Positions 40,741 to 50,799 of a DNA stretch of 64,000 nt are shown here, in pieces. A program made the translations under genes and the position numbers. The notes below the pieces were generated by a model that did not search any database, was not told the DNA's origin, and saw nothing but the letters and a program-made list of their open reading frames with translations. Source of the stretch: Silurus meridionalis. Taxonomy: Eukaryota > Chordata > Actinopteri > Siluriformes > Siluridae. Position 1 is the first letter of the stretch. Each line of letters opens with the position of its first letter. The stretch is taken from the NCBI RefSeq assembly GCF_014805685.1, contig NC_060893.1, forward strand, positions 10,126,773 through 10,190,772, in the 5' to 3' direction.

Positions 40741-41670
40741 TTAATCGTGTGTGTTGCTGTAGAGCTGTTGCTCCAAAAAGGCCAGGATTTTGTGCCAGGC
40801 ATCTTCCTGAGCTCGACTGTGAGTTTCCGTCTGTCCTCCCCACAGCACCATCTCTGCAATGTAATCCATTATAGCCATCAAAATGCAATCTGTTCTACAC
40901 TTTACAACAATAAAGTTTCAATTATTGCTTATGGACATTCATGTGCTCAGTGATCAGCTTAGTATTGGTAAACCTGCTTAAAAGCCTCTGAGAAGTTAAA
41001 CTCCTGGGCACATACACTTAATTAGGTGGTAGGTGGTAGATCAGTGGTTAAGGCATTAGACTTTGGACTGAAAGGTCACAAGTTCAAATCCCACCACCAC
41101 CTTGCTGCCACTGCTGGGCCCTTGAGCAAGTTGTAAGTCATTCTGGATAAGGATGTCTGCCAAATGCCATAAATAAAATTATTAAAGATGATGAGGTAGA
41201 ACTTAATCAAGTATGAGCAATCAGTTCTCTTATTCATGCTGCTATAAACTAAACTTTCTTTAGGCTTCTCCCATTAGGGGTCGCCACAGCGGATCATCCG
41301 TATTAATGATCCGCATGTTCGATTTGGCACGTTTTTTAGCTGGATGCCCTTCCTAACGCAACCCTCCCCATTTATCCAGGCTTGGGACCGGCACTAAGAG
41401 TGCACTCTATAAACTGAACAGCAAAATTTCAGTTCTTTTTTAACTGAACCTTAAAATTCAGTCAATACATAACCTTTCGTCCTTGTTCCTGCTAACATGA
41501 AGTTGCTGGCTTGGCAATGTGGAGTATAAGGAGGCTCGATTAGGTGGCCGGCTCCAGGGTAGGATAAAACGGTCAGCAGATGACTATTACCATCTTGCTC
41601 CATCATCAGCTTCATCTGTAAGAGGAAAATGGTAGAAAGTGACAGTTTTCCTTTTTATTCAACCTTTAAT

Positions 41671-41742
<72 letters not shown>

Positions 41743-43575
41743 GGTTAAAGGTTGAATAAAAAGGAAAACTGTACATAGATTTAAAATGCCTTAAAGACAA
41801 CATCACAATCAGCAAAATATTCATTAAACTACTCACATCATCTGCTGACTCTGATGCTGGACAATTTTGATCATCCTCCCCAACAATTAATAAAATAGGA
41901 CATTCGATACGATTCAACTGGTGAGAACAAACACAGTTTTTCAAACAATCAGCAAAAATTCTAATCATGAAAAATATGCTTTTCGAACTCTTACTTCAAT
42001 TTTTTTCGAAAGGTCATCTGGTATTGGTAGTAGAGAATCTCGCCAAATTTGTCTCTGGTACTTATCGTAGTAGGATTTCTTGGTCATGCTTAAGAATAAA
42101 ATATATTGTTTTGATTTAAATTGTCGAATAGCAGACAAAATACAACAAAAAAGAATCCCATAAAAGCAGCTATCTATCAGAGACATTTATTTCTGCTTTA
42201 ATTTACTATATCAGAATACCAGTGGAGCAAAGCTTTACATACATCAAGTGTACTATCTCTTTAATCAATCAGAAAGATTGATTAAATAAATGAATTTAGC
42301 TGTTCTTCCAAAACTATGCAATCTTTAGGAAGACAGAATATAGAATGAACTTAACAAGGCCTATACTCACATACAAAATAAATGATCATCAAATCCAGTT
42401 AGATACAGCAATTGCAAACATATGGTAAGTGTAAATAATGAAACCACATCTCTGTTTATAAGTTAAAAAAATATGAAACATTAATCTTACATGGAATGTA
42501 CATAATCTATAACTCACTTTGAGATCATTCCTGGAAAATCAACCAGGGGTCCACTGACAAGTAAAACATGACTTCCACTAATACAGACTATACATCTGGG
42601 CTGAAAAAAGTGAGAAGTGGGTATGAAAAGTAAAAACACACTGCAATAAAACACCAATATAATCTCAAAATAATAGAAAAGCCAAAACATGTCTATAGTA
42701 ATATGTAGTACATTAATAATGCTTCACACAAGGTCTAATCACATATGCTCATATATGATATGTCATGATTCTCTAAAAGCAACTGCTTTTAAATCAATGG
42801 TACTGTTGTAATAAAAACAAACATTAAATATTTTAGCCTCATCTACCTTTATCACTGAAGAATATGCTGTCATGTATATGGTCAAAAAAGCACCATATGA
42901 CAAACCCAAAATGGCAACTCTATCAGGGCACACCTGGGGATGCTCTCTCAGCATAGTGATGGCAGTCTAAGAGATGGGAGAGAGGAATGCCAAGATGTAA
43001 CAGTGCAGTGTATCTTCTTTTGAATATTTTCTTAGTCTTGGTATAATTTATATAAATGCAAAATTATACTATTTACATGTTGTAATATAATATTCAAATA
43101 CCTCAAAATAGTCTATCCCCAAATGCCGTAGCTTTCCACTGTTATCCAATGGGGCACAATACTCTAAAGATAATGAGATGTAGCCTCTGGATGCTAGTAG
43201 AGAAGAGCGATATTCCACTAGACCTCCCCCTCCACCCCAGAGGTCCAGCACAGCAGGAAAAGGACCAGGACCTAGAGTACAATACATTTCTAAATCTAGT
43301 TGATAATACCAGGTATTGAAATATGTCAAGATCAATTCACCAATGCAATCTTCATATTTCATAAGGGTTGTACCTGGTGGGATAAAAAGAGTCCCCATTA
43401 ATCCTTTCTGTGTAACATCAACTCTCTGCACTCCAGGGGCCATGTACCACTGCTGTGCCACAACTGATGCCACATGAGGTTTCTCCTGGAAGGCCTGGGT
43501 AAGATGGTCTTTGTACACAGATATGTGTACATTAGTTGGTGCCTGGACATCCTTCTTCCTCAATCTTTCAATAGC

Positions 43576-43664
<89 letters not shown>

Positions 43665-46600
43665 ACGACCCAGTCTAGGGTTAGGCCGGACAGAGTATTT
43701 AGCTCGGGATTCAAAAGAATGGATCTTATAAATTGACCACAAACACACACAAAAGGGTTTGCTACACAGGTGTTAATATATTAACACATATATGTACACA
43801 GACTTTACAGGCTTGTCTTCAGGGTGGGCCAAGGCCAAAATAACAAACAAAAAGGACTATTTTGGGGAAGCTACCTTTCCTTAAAACAAAGAAAAGGAAA
43901 ATACAACCAGCTTCCCTAACTCCCTGCTTCAAAAACAAAAGACAAAGCAATCCCTCACTCAAAGTAAATGGCAGCCACACCCCTAATGCCAGTGACATAA
44001 ATATGTACAGTGAACAAAGATTTTACAATATAATACAAAAGAAATATATACAACCAACCGTGGCTAAACAAGCTCAAGGTCAGTAAACAGGCAGAGGTCA
44101 ACAACAACAAAGCTATGTCCCAAACACCAAAACAAACAGTCAAAACGCCACTACAACAACTCTTCTCGATTGCTTCGCTCCTTCCTCCTTAAATAGGAAC
44201 TGGTGGATGATGTCATCGTGAAGGAGGTGGGATCAGCCAGGCTAGGCAGGTCTCAAACTCTGGAGTGGATCGGACCTGCACACAAGGCACATATACAGAA
44301 CCCCAATGTGGACATGGGCTACCTAGGGTTGTAACACCCCCCCACCTAAGTGTGAACCCACTGGGTTCACAATAAAAATAAAAAAAAACAACCCTTTCTC
44401 CCCTCTAACCACGGGATAAGGTGTCAGCTAAAACATTTAGTTTTCCCTTTTTATGGCTAATCACCAAGTTGAATCCCTGTATAATGAGAGACCATCGCAT
44501 TAACCGCTGATTGGTATTACACATGCGGTTCAAGAAAACTAGGGGGTTGTGATCAGTTACAACTTGAACAGGAGTAAGACAGTCACTAAGGTAGACCTCA
44601 AGTGTTGGACGCCAACTGCAAAGCAAGAGCTTCTTTTCAATCGTGCTATAGTTAAGCTGGTGTTTTAAAAACTTCTTTGAGAAGTAACAAACAGGGTGTT
44701 CTATCCCCTGATCATCCTCCTGTAGAAGCACCGCACCTGCACCTGTGTTACTGGCATCAACCTCCAACTTGAATGGTCTGCTCAGGTCTGGAGCAGACAG
44801 AACTGGGGAGCTAGTTAGGAAGAGTTTAACTGCCTCAAAAGCTGACTGACACTCTTGGGACCACTCGAACGAAACACATTTCCGTAATAAACTGGTAAGG
44901 GGCAAAACCACATCCGAAAAATTCTTACAGAAACACCGGTAATATCCAGCCATTCCTAAAAACCGACGGAGATCACGCCTTGTCTGAGGTGCTGGGAACA
45001 TGCATATGGCCTGAACCTTGGCACTTAACGGCTTCACCACCCCTTGTCCTACCTGTTTACCTAAATAGGACACAACTCCTTTGCCAAACTCACATTTGTC
45101 CAAATTCAAAACTAAAGACGCATTTGAAAGACGTGTAAAGACGAGTTCTAGTTTTTCCAAGTGTTGTTCCCAGGTATCTGAATAAATGACAACATCATCT
45201 AGGTAAGCAGCACAGTTCGAAACATCCCCCAGGACTCTATTCATTAACCGCTGGAAGGTCGCTGGGGCATTACGAAGGCCAAACGCCATCACGGTATACT
45301 GGAGGAAATTGTCTGGCGTGGCGAAGGCAGAGATCTCAGCTGCACGGTGGGAAAGGGGAACCTGCCAATAACCCTTAAGGAGGTCCAACTTAGTAGTGAA
45401 TTTAGATGCACCAACAGAATCAACACAATCTTCCATCCGTGGCAGAGGAAACGAATCAGGCTTTGTCACAGCATTCACCTTTCGAAAATCTGTACAGAAA
45501 CGAACAGAACCATCAGCTTTTGGTACCAACAGGCAAGGGGAGCACCAGGGGCTCACACTTGGAACAGCTAAACCATTTTCTAGGAGATAATCTATTTCCT
45601 GCTTCATAATTGCTCGCTTAACAGGACTTACGAGATACGGGTGTTGTCTAATCGGTTCATGACCACCAACATCAATGTCATGCTCCAAGACATTAGTAAG
45701 GGATGGCACATCCGCAAACAATTTGGGAAACTTGCTTATTAGCTCCTTAATGTCTTTCTGGAACAACTGGGGCAACCCTTCCAACTTCTCTGACAACCGC
45801 TCTAAGGCCTCAGAGTTGGGTACCTGAAGAGAAGACATGCAGTTTCTACCAAGGTGTAATTCATCAACCTCAGGGGAGTACTCAGCAGGAGAAATTCGCC
45901 CGTCCACTGAAACGGCAACCACCGGTACTACGGTTGAAGTCGGTTTGGACTGCATAGGTGAAGAACGAGCATGATACTTTTTCAGCAGGTTGATATGACA
46001 CACACGGGTACTACTTCTACGTCCAGGTGTGCTAAGGATATAATTAGTTGGAGTTGGACTCAATTTTTGCTTTACCTCGTAAGGCCCCGCAAACTGTCTC
46101 TGGAGAGACGATCCTGGCACAGGTAATAAGGCCAATACAAAGTCTCCAACACAAAAAGAGCGTGAGACAGCCTTACGATCGTACCGCTTTTTCATCGCAT
46201 CTTGGGAAGAACCGAGAGCAGAGCGTGCCTTTTCCCTGGCTAACTGCAAACGATCACGAAGAAGTCGAACATCCTTTAAAATGGTCCTTCCCAGAGGAGG
46301 AGGACCCTTTGCCAACCACTGTTCCTGCAATGCCTTTAAGGGACCCCTCACGGTGTGACCAAACACAAGGTCCGAAGGGCTAAAGCCAAGAGATTCTTGT
46401 ACCGCATCACGAACGGCAAACAGTAAGAGAGGCACCCCCTCATCCCAATCTTTACCCGATTCAACACAGAAGGTGCACAGCATGGTTTTAAACGTCTGGT
46501 GAAAGCGCTCCAAGGCACCCTGTGACTCTGGATGATAAGCACTCGAACACTGGTGGGAAATTCGCAACACACGCATCACCTGCGAGAACAACTGTGACTT

Positions 46601-49459
46601 GAAGTTTGTCCCACGATCGGTTTGTACATATCTCGGAAGTCCAAAGGTAGTAAAAAACTTAATGAGAGCTTTAACCACTGCTTTTGATTTAAGTGTACGC
46701 ATGGGAAACGCCTCAGGGAACCGTGTGGCAGCACACATGACAGTTAACAAGTAACAGTTACCAGAGCTAGTTTTAGGCAATGGTCCAACACAATCCACAA
46801 TGATCCGTTCAAACGGGTCTGTGCTGACCACAATGGGGTTTAGGGGAGCCGGCGGAACAACCTGATTGGGTTTGCCCACTATCTGACAGGTATGACAGGT
46901 CTTGCAGTACCTTATAACATCACTCTTAATACCAGGCCAGAAGAAATAACGCAGGATACGCTGATAGGTCTTGCGAATCCCTGCATGTCCTGAACAAGGA
47001 TGATCATGAGCCAAACTAAGAACATGCTTCCGAAATAAACAAGGAACCACCAGCTGGAATGTTTCCAACCAACGATCATCAGGACTGACGGGGGACCATT
47101 TCCTCATCAGCACCCCATCTTCAATACGATACATTGACTGGTACCTCTCGGAACTAGATTGATTAGCTGCCAACTCAAAACACTGTGTTAATGAAGGGTC
47201 AGATTTCTGAGCAGCCACTAACTGGTCACGTGTCACTGGTTGGTCTATCTCAAAGCCGTCATCAGCACATCCCTCATGCAACACATCAAGCGGTTCACTA
47301 GACTCTTCAACAGGCTCCTCTTGAGACAGAAAAGACACAGAAAGATCAACCACATCACCCAATTTTCTTTGCTGGGCCCGTGTCAACACACAAACAGGGA
47401 ACACAGAGGAGTGCATGTCATTAGGTGAAGGGGAAATACTCACAGGTTCTGAAACTACTTCAGGTAAGGAGAAGACCCTAGTTCCAGCTACGTCATTCCC
47501 TAGAATGACTGAAACACCTGCAACTGGTAGCTCAGAGCGCACAGCTACCTTCACTAGCCTGGAAATATTCTCCATTTCTAAATATACTATGTGCAATGGT
47601 ACACGAATTACCTCCATACCAATACCTTGAATCAGTACATCACTACCAGCATATGAAGCTTCAGAAAATGGTAGTGTGTTTTCCAGCACAAACGTCTGCG
47701 CTGAGCCTGTATCTCTCAATATACTTACAGGCTGTTTATCCTGGCCAACACCAAAAGATACATAACCTGAAAACACAAATGATTTAAACACTGGCTCTAT
47801 TTCATCAGGGGTGCTTTGGGGAACCACTACTGCGTTCACCTTTTTGATCTCTGTCTGCTGTTTCAATTGCTTCCGCCTTAAGACTGGACAGTTTGCGATA
47901 ACATGCCCTGCCTCATGACAATAAAAACAGCGGCGGGAACCGTCTGAAGAGCTAGGGACAATACGAACTTTTCTGGCAGGACTAGGGGCAGACACAACCT
48001 TCCGAGATGACGGAGGACTGAATACAACTTTATGAGTTAATACAAACTCATCTGAAAATATAGCCGCCTTGGCCAGCGTGTCGGTCTTTTGCTCATTTAA
48101 ATGAACCACCAGCTGCTCAGGTAGACATGACTTAAACTCTTCCAGCAACATAAGTTCTTTAAGCTGGTTGAAATCACTAACCCCACTAGCTGAACACCAT
48201 TTATCCAACAGCGTGGCTTTCTCACGAGCAAACTCCACATAAGTCTGGCTAACAGACTTCACAGTGTTCCTGAAGTTTTGCCGATATGCTTCCGGCACAC
48301 GCTCATATGCACGGAGCACTGTAGCTTTCACGGTCTCATAATCCAAACTCTGCTCTAGAGTAAGTGCAGAACATGCTTCCTGTGCCTTACCCGACAGTTT
48401 ACACTGTAATAACAGAGTCCACAAACCTTTTGGCCAGTTTAAAGTTGTAGCAATCCTCTCGAATACAGCAAAGTAAGCATCAACCTCGTTTTCCCGAAAT
48501 ATTGGCACTAACCCAATGTGTCGGCTAACATCAAAGGCAAGCGGGCTTACCGTTGAGGACTCGGCTGGGGTGGACGGTGGCCTGGAGTGTTCAGCGGCAA
48601 CAGGAGACGGGGAGGCAACGGTTGAGGACCTAAATGTCCGTGGCAGAGGCACCGGCTTCCCCACTGATCTGCCAGGTTGCTTTTTCCCTCAATTTCCAAC
48701 TCCGTTCTCGGACTCGCAAGAACTGCGTTTGGTACTCCTGCCGCTTAATCTCCACTTCAAGCTCTTTGAGAGCAAGCTGCCAACCGGGATCCACTGTACG
48801 AGCATGGGGCTGCTCACGACTTAACTCAACCTCCTCCGGCTCAGTCATAGCTTCCGCTCTGCCAGGAGCCTGAGTGGGTTGGGTAATCTGCGCAGCGCCT
48901 CCTGGAGGTGCATCCCTTTCAGGTAAGACCTGTTGAGCCACGAGTGCCTCATATAGTGCCGCTTTGACGACCTTCTTGCTAGCAGTCCGACAAAGGGACA
49001 CATTAAAAAAGTCAGCAATCAAGAGGAGATCATCCTTTCTACACTCATCAAATACCTCTAACGAAGGACACAAAGTGAATGTGATCAAATCAAATGCCAT
49101 ATATGTACACAGACTTTACAGGCTTGTCTTCAGGGTGGGCCAAGGCCAAAATAACAAACAAAAAGGACTATTTTGGGGAAGCTACCTTTCCTTAAAACAA
49201 AGAAAAGGAAAATACAACCAGCTTCCCTAACTCCCTGCTTCAAAAACAAAAGACAAAGCAATCCCTCACTCAAAGTAAATGGCAGCCACACCCCTAATGC
49301 CAGTGACATAAATATGTACAGTGAACAAAGATTTTACAATATAATACAAAAGAAATATATACAACCAACCGTGGCTAAACAAGCTCAAGGTCAGTTTCCC
49401 CTTTTTGAATCAGAGGAGACCGAAAGCAATGTCCCGAACACCAAAACAAACAGGGTTGT

Positions 49460-49523
<64 letters not shown>

Positions 49524-50761
49524 TTTTTAACTCTCATTTGCATAACTATACATATATATATACTATACTGTCTGTACTGTCTGAGAGCATTTTACACATT
49601 TTTTGACATTTGCTAATGACTGTATTGATGATTCCTTTCCAACAGGTCTTATTAATAGATTTGCCAGGTCCTGAACATCAACCCAGTAGATCTGTGGATT
49701 TGATCCTTTCGACTTTTGATCCTAACTTTTTTGGATATTTCAGCTGTAATTTTTCATTTTCCTTTAGTTTGGTTTTAATAAAGAAATGTCTGAGGAGAAA
49801 AATGCCTAATGTATTTACCTAATTTATAGTCCTTGAAAGCTGCCCTGCATTTCACATTATCGCTGATAACTGTTCATAAACCTTAACACTATTCAAGACA
49901 ACGTTAGCTCGAGGGTTAGGATGTAGGACTACATGAAGGTTATGAATTCAAATCCCAGCACTGCCAATCTGTCTCTGCTGGGCCCTTGAGTAAGACCACT
50001 ACCTCTCAGCTGCTCAGCTGTATAATTAAGATGAATGTAAGTCCCTCTGGATAAGGACATCTGCCTGATGAAGTTAATCAAAGATGTTCTTTAAACACCT
50101 ATTGCTGGTCTAAAATAGGTTGCTGTGGGCAAGATGGATTACTCAATGTTAATGCTGCTTAAATTAAACTAGAAATCTAAAACTAGAAATTCGTGTTGCA
50201 TTTAAATTCACATGCAAATCTGATTTTGTTTATATGCTAGGCTGTTCAACACAATGAATATCAGACCTAGCCTAACCCTAATCTTACAATGTTTAACCAA
50301 TGTCAGGAATCAACGTTGTTTAAAGTAATGTGCATTTAACTTTGGATCAATGTCATTTTACTGTCTGGGGTATGTATAACCTGAGGCCTGTCCTGCTTCC
50401 AGGAATAGGTTTCATACTCCACAGGAGACCCATGGGTTCAACTCCGTCATATGATCCACCAAGACTGGGATCTTTAGATACTGAAACAGAGCGCATTGTG
50501 TATTAGTGCATACCTGCTCTGCGATTATATGAACATAAGACTTTATTACAATGATTTACATGCACCTTTGATATGTCCTGTCTCATCGCTTACATAGTGA
50601 CCAAAAGCTTCCCAAAAGTCTCCGTCCTCTGAGCGAAGCAGCGCGTGCAGGGTGACTCGAACCCCAGGCTGTAGACCCTGCACGCGCACGTCGAAGCGTT
50701 CATCCACCATGCAGCGAAGCGGACGAACCGAAAGCAGCGGGCGAAGAAACTGTCTGATCAT
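40741..50761 (-). CDS. BAAT/ACOT-like acyl-CoA thioesterase or acyltransferase, copy 3 (10 coding exons, retroelement in intron 2)
   Basis: Exons: 50566-50761, 50381-50480, 43374-43564, 43102-43271, 42847-42966, 42518-42600, 41995-42088, 41837-41917, 41474-41615, 40741-40853. The 1290 nt are open and encode 429 aa. Catalytic residues are Ser about 242 (GLSYG), Asp about 334 (GEDDQN) and His about 369 (GHLIEPPY). It is clearly more diverged than copies 1 and 2 are from each other (for example exon 4 ends LGIDYFE, and exon 6 reads [11 protein letters not shown]). Intron 2 is about 80 nt in the other copies but 6.8 kb here, holding a Gmr1-type LTR element, (AT)n tracts and a SINE. The acceptor of exon 3 is preceded by (AT)n rather than a pyrimidine tract, so splicing may be weakened. 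An acceptor at 50771-50772 before the ATG suggests a 5' UTR exon as in copy 1. Confidence 0.85.
41025..41185 (+). repeat. tRNA-derived SINE
   Basis: A-box-like 'gtagatcagtggttaag', B-box-like AAGTTCAAATCC, and the common fish SINE 3' domain 'tctggataaggatgtctgccaaatgcc'. It lies in the intron before the last exon of BAAT/ACOT-like copy 3. Confidence 0.8.
41262..41400 (-). repeat. Short 3' tail of the same non-LTR family
   Basis: The reverse complement has the GGCATCC and GATCCGCTGTGGCGACCCCTAATGGGAG blocks. It lies between the last two exons of BAAT/ACOT-like copy 3. Confidence 0.75.
41642..41772. repeat. Hairpin: 34-bp arms around an (AT)n core
   Basis: Arms 41642-41675 and 41739-41772 are reverse complements with one mismatch. 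The core is a pure (AT)n tract, itself self-complementary. It lies in the intron between exons 8 and 9 of BAAT/ACOT-like copy 3. Confidence 0.92.
43578..43660. repeat. (AT)n tract at the left edge of the LTR element
   Basis: Pure AT between exon 3 of BAAT/ACOT-like copy 3 and the 3' LTR. With 49464-49514 it is the probable insertion target. Confidence 0.95.
43661..44336 (-). repeat. 3' LTR of the Gmr1-type element (complete)
   Basis: 676 bp bounded by TGTTAC on the left and GTAACA on the right, with the polypurine tract adjoining on the internal side. On the minus strand the early part contains a TATTTAAG-like TATA motif (about 44192-44199), suggesting U3. The stretch 43787-44084 repeats, without indels and with identical encoded residues where compared, at 49098-49395. 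Confidence 0.85.
44337..44350 (-). promoter_or_regulatory. Polypurine tract of the Gmr1-type element
   Basis: On the minus strand a purine-rich run ending in seven G lies immediately before the 3' LTR start TGTTACAACC. This is the expected plus-strand primer site for LTR elements. Confidence 0.75.
44405..48664 (-). CDS. Retrotransposon polyprotein: capsid, zinc knuckle, protease, integrase, RT, RNase H
   Basis: Open for 1419 codons; the first codon is GTG, so it probably has no start of its own and is read through from the upstream frame. Rough residues: capsid with a SCAN-like helical segment about 108-212; CX2CX4HX4C knuckle 246-259; aspartic protease DTG at 318-320 and ILGND at about 387; integrase zinc motif with H553/H555, H560, C590 and C593, and core D624, D683, E719 (35 residues between the last two, D,D35E); RT catalytic D1094 and YLDD 1154-1157; RNase H D1303, E1343, D1371. 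Position 1345, where relatives have a conserved Glu (..IEKE..), is Lys, which should impair RNase H. INT before RT is the Gmr1 order. The long open frame suggests recent arrival. Confidence 0.9.
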   Translation of the reverse strand: MGKPVPLPRTFRSSTVASPSPVAAEHSRPPSTPAESSTVSPLAFDVSRHIGLVPIFRENEVDAYFAVFERIATTLNWPKGLWTLLLQCKLSGKAQEACSALTLEQSLDYETVKATVLRAYERVPEAYRQNFRNTVKSVSQTYVEFAREKATLLDKWCSASGVSDFNQLKELMLLEEFKSCLPEQLVVHLNEQKTDTLAKAAIFSDEFVLTHKVVFSPPSSRKVVSAPSPARKVRIVPSSSDGSRRCFYCHEAGHVIANCPVLRRKQLKQQTEIKKVNAVVVPQSTPDEIEPVFKSFVFSGYVSFGVGQDKQPVSILRDTGSAQTFVLENTLPFSEASYAGSDVLIQGIGMEVIRVPLHIVYLEMENISRLVKVAVRSELPVAGVSVILGNDVAGTRVFSLPEVVSEPVSISPSPNDMHSSVFPVCVLTRAQQRKLGDVVDLSVSFLSQEEPVEESSEPLDVLHEGCADDGFEIDQPVTRDQLVAAQKSDPSLTQCFELAANQSSSERYQSMYRIEDGVLMRKWSPVSPDDRWLETFQLVVPCLFRKHVLSLAHDHPCSGHAGIRKTYQRILRYFFWPGIKSDVIRYCKTCHTCQIVGKPNQVVPPAPLNPIVVSTDPFERIIVDCVGPLPKTSSGNCYLLTVMCAATRFPEAFPMRTLKSKAVVKALIKFFTTFGLPRYVQTDRGTNFKSQLFSQVMRVLRISHQCSSAYHPESQGALERFHQTFKTMLCTFCVESGKDWDEGVPLLLFAVRDAVQESLGFSPSDLVFGHTVRGPLKALQEQWLAKGPPPLGRTILKDVRLLRDRLQLAREKARSALGSSQDAMKKRYDRKAVSRSFCVGDFVLALLPVPGSSLQRQFAGPYEVKQKLSPTPTNYILSTPGRRSSTRVCHINLLKKYHARSSPMQSKPTSTVVPVVAVSVDGRISPAEYSPEVDELHLGRNCMSSLQVPNSEALERLSEKLEGLPQLFQKDIKELISKFPKLFADVPSLTNVLEHDIDVGGHEPIRQHPYLVSPVKRAIMKQEIDYLLENGLAVPSVSPWCSPCLLVPKADGSVRFCTDFRKVNAVTKPDSFPLPRMEDCVDSVGASKFTTKLDLLKGYWQVPLSHRAAEISAFATPDNFLQYTVMAFGLRNAPATFQRLMNRVLGDVSNCAAYLDDVVIYSDTWEQHLEKLELVFTRLSNASLVLNLDKCEFGKGVVSYLGKQVGQGVVKPLSAKVQAICMFPAPQTRRDLRRFLGMAGYYRCFCKNFSDVVLPLTSLLRKCVSFEWSQECQSAFEAVKLFLTSSPVLSAPDLSRPFKLEVDASNTGAGAVLLQEDDQGIEHPVCYFSKKFLKHQLNYSTIEKKLLLCSWRPTLEVYLSDCLTPVQVVTDHNPLVFLNRMCNTNQRLMRWSLIIQGFNLVISHKKGKLNVLADTLSRG
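48630..49100 (-). CDS. N-terminal gag-like frame of the Gmr1-type element
   Basis: 156 aa beginning ATG at 49100 and ending TAG at 48630. It has an N-terminal [17 protein letters not shown] helix and a charged coiled-coil-like C-terminus ([14 protein letters not shown]). It overlaps the polyprotein frame, which lies +1 relative to it. The shared open stretch is 48633-48688, bounded upstream by TGA (48689-48691) in the polyprotein frame. Programmed frameshifting there is plausible, since the polyprotein has no ATG at its head. The alternative is that one base change broke an originally continuous gag-pol. The ATG sits exactly at the junction with LTR sequence, so the true N-terminus may be lost. 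Confidence 0.65.
   Translation of the reverse strand: MAFDLITFTLCPSLEVFDECRKDDLLLIADFFNVSLCRTASKKVVKAALYEALVAQQVLPERDAPPGGAAQITQPTQAPGRAEAMTEPEEVELSREQPHARTVDPGWQLALKELEVEIKRQEYQTQFLRVRERSWKLREKATWQISGEAGASATDI
49098..49463 (-). repeat. 5' LTR remnant of the Gmr1-type element
   Basis: Shares 298 bp (49098-49395) with the 3' LTR. It lacks the outer 126 bp that should precede the primer-binding site, and also about 190 bp including the putative TATA motif. A segment at 49396-49430 does not match the 3' LTR. It still ends GTAACA next to the (AT)n flank. Confidence 0.8.
49464..49514. repeat. (AT)n tract at the right edge of the LTR element
   Basis: Pure AT directly after the 5' LTR remnant, followed by a T run. 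Confidence 0.95.
49903..50080 (+). repeat. tRNA-derived SINE
   Basis: 'ttagctcgagggttaggatg', then GAATTCAAATCCCAGCAC, 'ctgggcccttgagtaag' and 'ctctggataaggacatctgcc'. Same class as at 41.0 kb. It lies in intron 2 of BAAT/ACOT-like copy 3. Confidence 0.8.
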
Positions 50762-50799
50762 TGCATTCAGCTGGAAAAACACAAGTAGACCTGTAAACT

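Larger units (their letters stand above)
43661..49463 (-). mobile_element. Gmr1-type Ty3/gypsy LTR retrotransposon, 5' end damaged
   Basis: Minus-strand element inserted in an (AT)n tract in intron 2 of BAAT/ACOT-like copy 3. Its ends are TGTTAC...GTAACA. The 3' LTR (43661-44336) is complete and is preceded on the minus strand by a polypurine tract ending in GGGGGGG (44337-44343). The 5' LTR (49098-49463) is rearranged. Coding order is gag-like ORF (48630-49100), then capsid/knuckle/PR/INT/RT/RNase H (44405-48664). Integrase upstream of RT marks the Gmr1 group. No primer-binding site or leader separates the 5' LTR from the coding region. Flanks are (AT)n on both sides, so a target-site duplication cannot be told from the repeat. 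Confidence 0.9.

Noticed and set aside
49173..49616. 147-codon plus-strand frame starting MGKLPFLK
   Set aside because: Lies in LTR sequence, repeats at 43862-44086, and runs into (AT)n; not a gene.
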